From assembly GCA_037179385.1 (NCBI GenBank), contig CM074188.1, positions 25,065,318 to 25,129,317 on the forward strand: a stretch of DNA of 64,000 nt. The letters are read 5' to 3'. Both the position numbers and the translations under genes were made by a program. This document shows positions 58,851 to 64,000 of this stretch, piece by piece. This DNA is from Holothuria scabra (Eukaryota; Echinodermata; Holothuroidea; Aspidochirotida; Holothuriidae). Position 1 is the stretch's first letter. The number at the start of each line of letters is the position of its first letter. A model generated the notes under the pieces. That model was not told the DNA's origin, did no database searches, and worked only from the letters and a program-made list of their open reading frames with translations.

Positions 58851-59728
58851 TACAAGTCCTGCGTGAAACTCTGATGGGACGGACGGACTGATGAATGAAC
58901 TGGCGGACTGACCGATTTACGGACTTCTTTGGGCCACTGTCCACCTTCAAATTGAAAATGTGCGCCAACGTACATGATCTTGAGTGCTTCTTGAGCTCAT
59001 AACTGGAATGTTACTCATGTTAACTATTGATCTGTTCCGAATTGATCAAATTATGACCGTTTTGACCAAAGACGAGCCCATTGATCCACCAGTGATTTAG
59101 AAACAGATTTGTTGGTATACACAGTGAATCCCAATATATGTCCACTAATTACCATGAGTTAACGAATTTTTACTGTACTCCATATCAAATAAAGTGTTAT
59201 AGGCATCCGCAGTTGACCACTAACAAGCAATTATTTTTGTCGCATAAGTACGTTAATTGCTACACAACTTTCCGAGAATTTCGCCAGTCATATCTGGATG
59301 GTGATCTGACAAAAATCGAAACTCATTTGGGTTGTAAGAAGAAATTCTCACGACCACTGATTTGAACTGAGTCTTGTTTTCACCACCCAGGAAACATCTT
59401 ACTTTCAATTGGTCATACGAGCTTGTCTACTTGTTCAATGAAACAGGTAATCTCTTTACCATAACATGTTTTGATGTTATATACCGGACAGTATCGATGA
59501 CTCATGCTAGATCTAAATGACAGGATACATGCCCAGATAGTGCAGTATTGGCCTATCACGTGAATGAGCATACCCTGACCTCTAACCTACATTAATGAAA
59601 ACATCATTATTGCACCACGTGTAGAACCAACATAACGTGGTTGTGATCAGTATTTGCGATTGACGTCATTTTACAGGATAGTCGGTTGTTAATTTTAGGA
59701 ATTCACAAGAGGGATCTATAGGGGTAAT
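58851..59728. other. Non-coding stretch
   Basis: No feature recognised. Confidence 0.35.
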
Positions 59729-59732
59729 TTAA

Positions 59733-60020
59733 AGGCTCTCAACTCTCACCCCAAACTACAGTTTTTGTAGTTTGTCTGGTAAAGACTAGCCCAGTTGGGC
59801 CCCGCGTGGGAACACCTGACAAACACGAATAGGACACAGCTGGGGCCCAGCAAGTAGCCCAGTAGGAGGCCATTCGGGCTCTTGGATGCACCCTGGAGCC
59901 ATTGTTCACAGGTAGTAAAGGATTATTTCCGTTTGTCAAATGGAGGTCATATTGATCCGCACGTACGTGGGACACGACCGCCGTCGTGCCAAAGCCATGG
60001 CTTTGAGCTTGCAACACACT
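59733..60020. mobile_element. Left end of family C joined to unknown sequence
   Basis: TTAA (59729-59732) and AGGCTCTCAACTCTCACCCC then AACTACAGTTTTTGTAG are a reversed family-C end, but after about 45 bases the sequence becomes unrelated and GC-rich (59777-60005). The other end was not found. A 92-codon minus ORF crosses the join and is not called. Confidence 0.45.
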
Positions 60021-60281
60021 CAGAGAAAATCTTCCATGTGAACATCTAACTTACTTGTTCTTAATAAAATCTATGACTGGTTTCACAGGAGCACAGAGAT
60101 TACTAGTGTTTTGTGTTTCTCTTGCTGTTCAAAGGGGCACACTGTTCAAAAACGTCTTGTTAAATGTGGATAAGTAGGGTTGTACAATTTCAAGGGGGAG
60201 AATGTCGCCGGCGATGCGATAATTGGAATCAAAGGCCTCTGCAAATAGTCATCAGACTGTACCATGAAACATGCCCAGTTG

Positions 60282-60407
60282 ATAAAGGACGTGTAACTCA
60301 TTATTGAACGCCTTCAGGATCATTATGAATTTATTGTCAGTATCGATACTGACAATAAATTCATAATGATCCTGAAGGTGTCCAATAATGAGTTGAACGT
60401 CCTTTAT
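60282..60407. repeat. 126-base near-perfect palindrome
   Basis: ATAAAGGACGT at 60282 pairs with ACGTCCTTTAT at 60397-60407. The arms meet without a loop at TATCGATA (60341-60348). Only a few mismatches occur (around GAACGCC/GGTGTCC and GTGTAAC/GTTGAAC). Confidence 0.85.
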
Positions 60408-60493
60408 TTTCTGTGACAACTTTTCCTATATTACTACATCAAAACATTTCGCGCGGTTCGACTGCTTTCATCTTCATTTCTATTTTGCTTTAA

Positions 60494-61009
60494 AGGCAGT
60501 CATTCGTCACCCTAAACTACAGTTTCAGTATGCATTTATCAAAACTCTCAATTGGTACAGCTCTTTGATTGCTGAAATCAGCTATTGCGCATCCAGGGTG
60601 TGGCCTCTGTTCTATTCAGCCAGTCTAGAGCAGGGCCACACATGTTTGCCCTTTAGAGTGCGTACTTGTCCATTTGGGACGTTCAGCTCCTTTATGGAGC
60701 AGAACTCCTCCGGGAGTAAATGTTTGGTTTTCGCCCCTTGGCTCTTCGCCAGAGAGTCGAGGGGACTTTTAGAAAAAAGCTCTTTGATTGGCATCACATT
60801 CAAACAATGCATCATAGCTAAATTACACAGCATGGACACTGAGAGTGTCTTGATTACACAATATGGACTTGTACGGCCAATGGGACAAGCCATGAAGCAA
60901 TAAACTAGGATTGTGTCTGGATAAAGATGAGATTTAGATAAATGTGGGAGGGGCTAGGAGTAAGTAGGTTGGGAGAATTGGAACTGTTTGGGGTGATGAA
61001 AATATGCCT
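60494..61009 (-). mobile_element. TTAA MITE family C, reversed, with 206-bp insert
   Basis: TTAA at 60490-60493, then AGGCAGTCATTCGTCACCCT. The right part GGGAGAATTGGAACTGTTTG then GGGTGATG ends near 61009. The middle is interrupted at 60572-60777 by an insert with its own duplication. Confidence 0.7.
60572..60777 (+). mobile_element. Retroposed structured sequence, unknown RNA
   Basis: Flanked by an exact 13-bp duplication AGCTCTTTGATTG (60559-60571 and 60778-60790), and it ends in an A-rich tail (AGAAAAA). This fits LINE-mediated retroposition on the plus strand. Near the 3' end CCCCTTGGCTCT can pair with AGAGTCGAGGGG over 12 positions (two wobble pairs). ACTCC-TCCG-GGAGT forms a hairpin closed by a UNCG-type loop, and CTCC-TTTAT-GGAG another. 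No known RNA family was recognised. Confidence 0.6.
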
Positions 61010-62300
61010 GTAACAATCCGAAAATTAAAATATCTTGATTTATTTAAGCAGTGTTTGTTTTTAACATTTTTTTTCTTAAATTTAATTCTGCACCACATTT
61101 GTACGTTGACATTTACGGTGTAGTGTAGGCTCTCTAGTATTGCATCTGTGTGGATTTTGTTTTACCCGACAAATATTTAGAAATTTTCATTGAATTGTAA
61201 TTAAAACAAAATTAACGTTTCTTCTAACCTGAGTGACCTCTCCAATGTTTCTGTGTGCTGGTAAACAATCAGTTCTGAGAAGAGAAAGCAAGGTGCTGGA
61301 ACAGAAGGTTAATGAAAGGGTTTAAGGTCACAACAGGATTTGGTATGTTAGAGGGGTACTTATTCTGAACTTTTCAGTTAAATTTGCATTGAAATCCGAT
61401 GTGTGGTTCCCAAGATATGAGCACGTAAAGTTTTCACATTTTCAACAAAAAGTGAACTTGAAGCAGGCACATATGACATCACATCCCCACATTAACGGGC
61501 AGTCTTTTTTTTTTCTTTAAACTTTCTACTGGATTTTCTCCTCAACAATCCCAAATTATTAAAATGTGATTGCGTAAGTGGCGTGAGAATTTTACAAACT
61601 TTGCATCCCCCACGGGGAGGTCATACTTCTGTTAACTTCAAGGTTAACACGACAGTCTGATAAAACAGAGGGAAGCAAAGCATTCCTTGTCAATCTGAGG
61701 AAGTGATATAAGCTCTGCTGCCCTCAAACTCACTTTGAACACTAATCTACTGACTTCATTTACTGTTATCTCAAGAAATACATGTCCGATTTGAATGGAA
61801 CTTTCACCACGCTGGGTAGATTTTGTTCCATTTTCACATATAAAAATTTAATTTTTGCTTAAACTTCCCCTTTAATATTCTCCGTCAAACGCTGAATGGC
61901 CCCTTAAATGGCGAAGGTTCCATAAATATTATGGTATTCTTCCATGAAAGTGTAAGTTTGGAGAAACTCAAAATTATATCGATAGGAAGTTCTGTTCTCT
62001 CTGCCATAAATTTTTAAATCATTCTTTAACCTCGTGGTAAACACATTTTGTACGAAAATTAAAAATGTCTCAATGCTGAGTCCAAAGTTAGAACCAGATG
62101 TTAAAGGGGGTCATTGCTTCCCTGGGGATTTCTCAACTCCGTCGGGTATCTAAGTTAATGAGCACGATCAGAGAGGTGGTATAACCCTCTGAAAATATTA
62201 GGTTAATCTGCAATGACCAATCGCCCGAAGAATTACTTGGTTTTGCTTTGAAAGACTATGTACATTCTCTAACAGGAAAACTACATTTTCTACCTTTCCT
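61010..62300. other. Non-coding stretch
   Basis: Nothing supported in this AT-rich region. Confidence 0.35.
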
Positions 62301-62304
62301 TTAA

Positions 62305-62541
62305 CCCTTTACCGTTGTGCTCCGATCGGGGCATATCTGCGCGCCTCGGGAGTAGGCGGAAAAGCGGACGTAGCCAGCCCCGTATCGGCTTCCGTAGGCC
62401 GTTGACCCCGTGACCTTAAACTATTGTCTCTCTCGTTGTTGTGGCCGAATTTTCGGGTAGCTGCTCGCAGTTTCGAGCTCCGCGTGAAACAGTAAAGATG
62501 GGTGACAGCCGAGCTCCCCGCATGGGTCCTACGGTAAAGGG
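62305..62541. mobile_element. piggyBac-like MITE, CpG-rich, second copy
   Basis: TTAA at 62301-62304 and TCAA at 62542-62545. The ends CCCTTTACCGTTGTGCTC and ACGGTAAAGGG are inverted. The interior is the reverse of 35818-36068 with high similarity across the whole element. Confidence 0.8.
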
Positions 62542-63047
62542 TCAATAAGAACCAAGCTTTTGCAGTTGTTCCTCAAAATTTTGGAATTTTTAATCAGACT
62601 TCACGAGCCCAGAGTTCAATGCATCCTATTGAACGTCCCATCGCATCTGACGGGCAATACTGGGTAATCTAGGACATTCGGTAGGGAAATCTAACTCCCC
62701 TGTCCAAGAAATCTTGTCACTATTTCTAAAAGAGCTTTCATGCAAGTTTTACCATGGCTAAAGATTTTCTTGCAAAATATCGGCCCGCATTCTCCGTAAC
62801 CGATGTTGTTGCTTCACTTATAAAAATTGTTGTCGCAAAATTATTGTGAAATACTCTAACGAAAAGTGGGTGTGCGCTAAAAGTTACAAGGGTATCTGGA
62901 TTGCATATTGCAATCCTGAATCTCGATTGGCACTCGTAACGTGAAAACTACATGATTGGTAGATAAATTTACCAGAACCACTAATTTATTCAACACTTCA
63001 CTTTTCTTGCCAAATGTGAATTTACGTTCCACCCGGATGCAAGCTGT

Positions 63048-63269
63048 TCATGTGAAACTTTGTTCAAAATTAAAATTTGACAAATAGTATGGTGTGCTCT
63101 CAGTGTCAGCCAGAGTGAGACCTGCCCCCGGATACGATTGTAATACCGTTTTGATAAATTCTGGCACTTCTCTGTCGACCTCACCAAAATTATACTGAAC
63201 TTCACCAAGGCTACACTCCAAAACGTGTTTAGCAATTAAATACTTATTTTGTCCGCACTTTGTAAACAT
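63048..63269 (-). CDS. Possible coding fragment, unknown
   Basis: A 73-codon minus-strand ORF with balanced, protein-like composition: AKHVLECSLGEVQYNFGEVD, then VPEFIKTVLQSYPGAGLTL and TESTPYYLSN before the stop. It begins at the edge of hAT-derived sequence (63268 onward). No splice site or family could be assigned. It may be a terminal exon, a transposon-protein remnant or chance. Confidence 0.25.
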   Translation of the reverse strand: MFTKCGQNKYLIAKHVLECSLGEVQYNFGEVDREVPEFIKTVLQSYPGAGLTLADTESTPYYLSNFNFEQSFT

Positions 63270-63600
63270 GTTGCCCCCTGGAAAATATTTTGGGGAAATT
63301 TGTGGAATTTGGGGAAATTACAAGCTGATGAATTAATACTTCCTTTTCCTATTTCTTTAAAGTTTTCTCACTATAAGTAATCGTGAAACATTTCTCATGC
63401 ATAACTCGAATTTCCATGCAACGTATTTCCCCAGATCTCATCTGTGTCACTGCAGCATGAAGCGCGCTTGACTCGCGTTCCGCAGAAATGGCCTCTCTGC
63501 AGGGGCGTGAACTGTTCTCTGGTACACAATGCAGGGTATTTTGATCAGTTCAGCGTATACTGCCCAACACTGACAGGCTATAAGCCCGGAATATAGGATA
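63268..63600 (+). mobile_element. hAT family-B fragment
   Basis: GTTGCCCCCTGGAAAATATT and TTTGGGGAAATTTGTGGAA, then 'gtgaaacatttctcatgcataactcgaatttccatgcaac', follow 1925-2215 in order. Both termini are missing. Confidence 0.7.
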
Positions 63601-64000
63601 CCGTCATAGAGCTAGTTCCTTACGAATTATTGAGCTAATGTTATGTTCATCAACTTGATGCACTATTGGATAATACTTTGCTAATAAACAGTAACATAAT
63701 CATAGCCTTGTGAACGAAATATTCCCTCAATTAATTATCACAATTTCCGTTTGTTTTCGTTCCACAACCATTATATTTATATTCGATTTAAGGCTATCAG
63801 AAATACATACCGGTAGGCATTAGAGTTTCCGATTTTTCCGTTTTAAATATATATTGTGAACAACTGTCTCCTTAAAAGTTTTGAGGACAAGAAAAATATG
63901 GCATTCCAAGCACGCAGTAATGAGGCACAGGGAGTGTCATTTCCTGCAATCTAGGCGTGTTCTTAGCGAAATTTCCACTGGCGGGACGCTCCGCGCGAAC
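63601..64000. other. Non-coding window end
   Basis: No gene. The last bases (CACTGGCGGGACGCTCCGCG) resemble hAT family-B core and end words and may start another copy beyond the window. Confidence 0.35.

Noticed and set aside
59739..60017. 92-codon minus ORF as a receptor upstream exon
   Set aside because: It runs across the junction of a MITE end and other sequence and lacks Ig-domain cysteines and tryptophan in order.
60612..60903. Opposite ORFs of 93 and 112 codons around 60.6-60.9 kb
   Set aside because: Both cross the borders of the retroposed insert and MITE, so they are composite chance frames.

Overview
This is a gene-poor, transposon-dense piece of an animal nuclear genome. There are no bacterial-type operons. 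Coding signal is confined to splice-bounded exons and retroelement ORFs. tRNA-derived SINEs, an APE-type LINE with a reverse transcriptase (RT), hAT, piggyBac-like (TTAA), TA-target and Harbinger-like short elements fill most of the rest. An Ig-superfamily receptor exon, the style of the SINE and LINE tails, and the many TTAA MITEs fit a marine invertebrate deuterostome such as an echinoderm or hemichordate. That placement is inference, not proof.

Layout. 0-6 kb: two nested hAT elements with 8-bp target duplications (1839-3650 and, inside it, 1893-3510), an isolated exon-like ORF (4148-4363) and a hairpin (5726-5830). 6-13 kb: a larger hAT of the same family as the outer one (8774-10224) and a TTA-flanked Harbinger-like element (11585-12530). 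13-20 kb: two local duplications, one carrying a TTAA MITE in only one copy, and a cluster of AACnGTTGG motifs. 20-26 kb: palindromic MITEs and hAT copies. 26-30 kb: a LINE (CR1/L2-like group of the Jockey superfamily, minus strand) whose RT gene is split by a 601-bp element with 74-bp perfect terminal inverted repeats and about 25 copies of a 20-21-bp satellite unit. 30.6-31.4 kb: the 3' end of an L1/Tx1-type LINE with a zinc-finger tail, followed by a tRNA-SINE. 34-36 kb: a TTAA MITE carrying a 530-bp promoter-like segment, then a CpG-rich piggyBac-like MITE. 40-47 kb: hAT-like foldback copies, a triple nest (MITE containing SINE containing MITE, 42623-43659), a second long hAT and a chain of MITEs. 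53.9-55.25 kb: the only convincing host gene, the minus-strand terminal exon of a single-pass Ig receptor with a long tyrosine-rich tail. 56-64 kb: more TTAA MITEs, a 126-bp palindrome and hAT pieces.

The most interesting item is the receptor exon. Its tail ends in an ITIM (I-E-Y-A-D-L) followed 26 residues later by an ITSM-like motif (T-Q-Y-A-K-I). This is the arrangement known from vertebrate inhibitory receptors such as PD-1 and Siglecs. Upstream are candidate PI3K (YESM), Grb2 (YVNW, YDNR) and Crk-type (YAVP) docking sites. Its signal peptide and any N-terminal domains must lie on exons not identified here. Second is the satellite-bearing foldback element in the LINE, and third the possible captured promoter inside a MITE.
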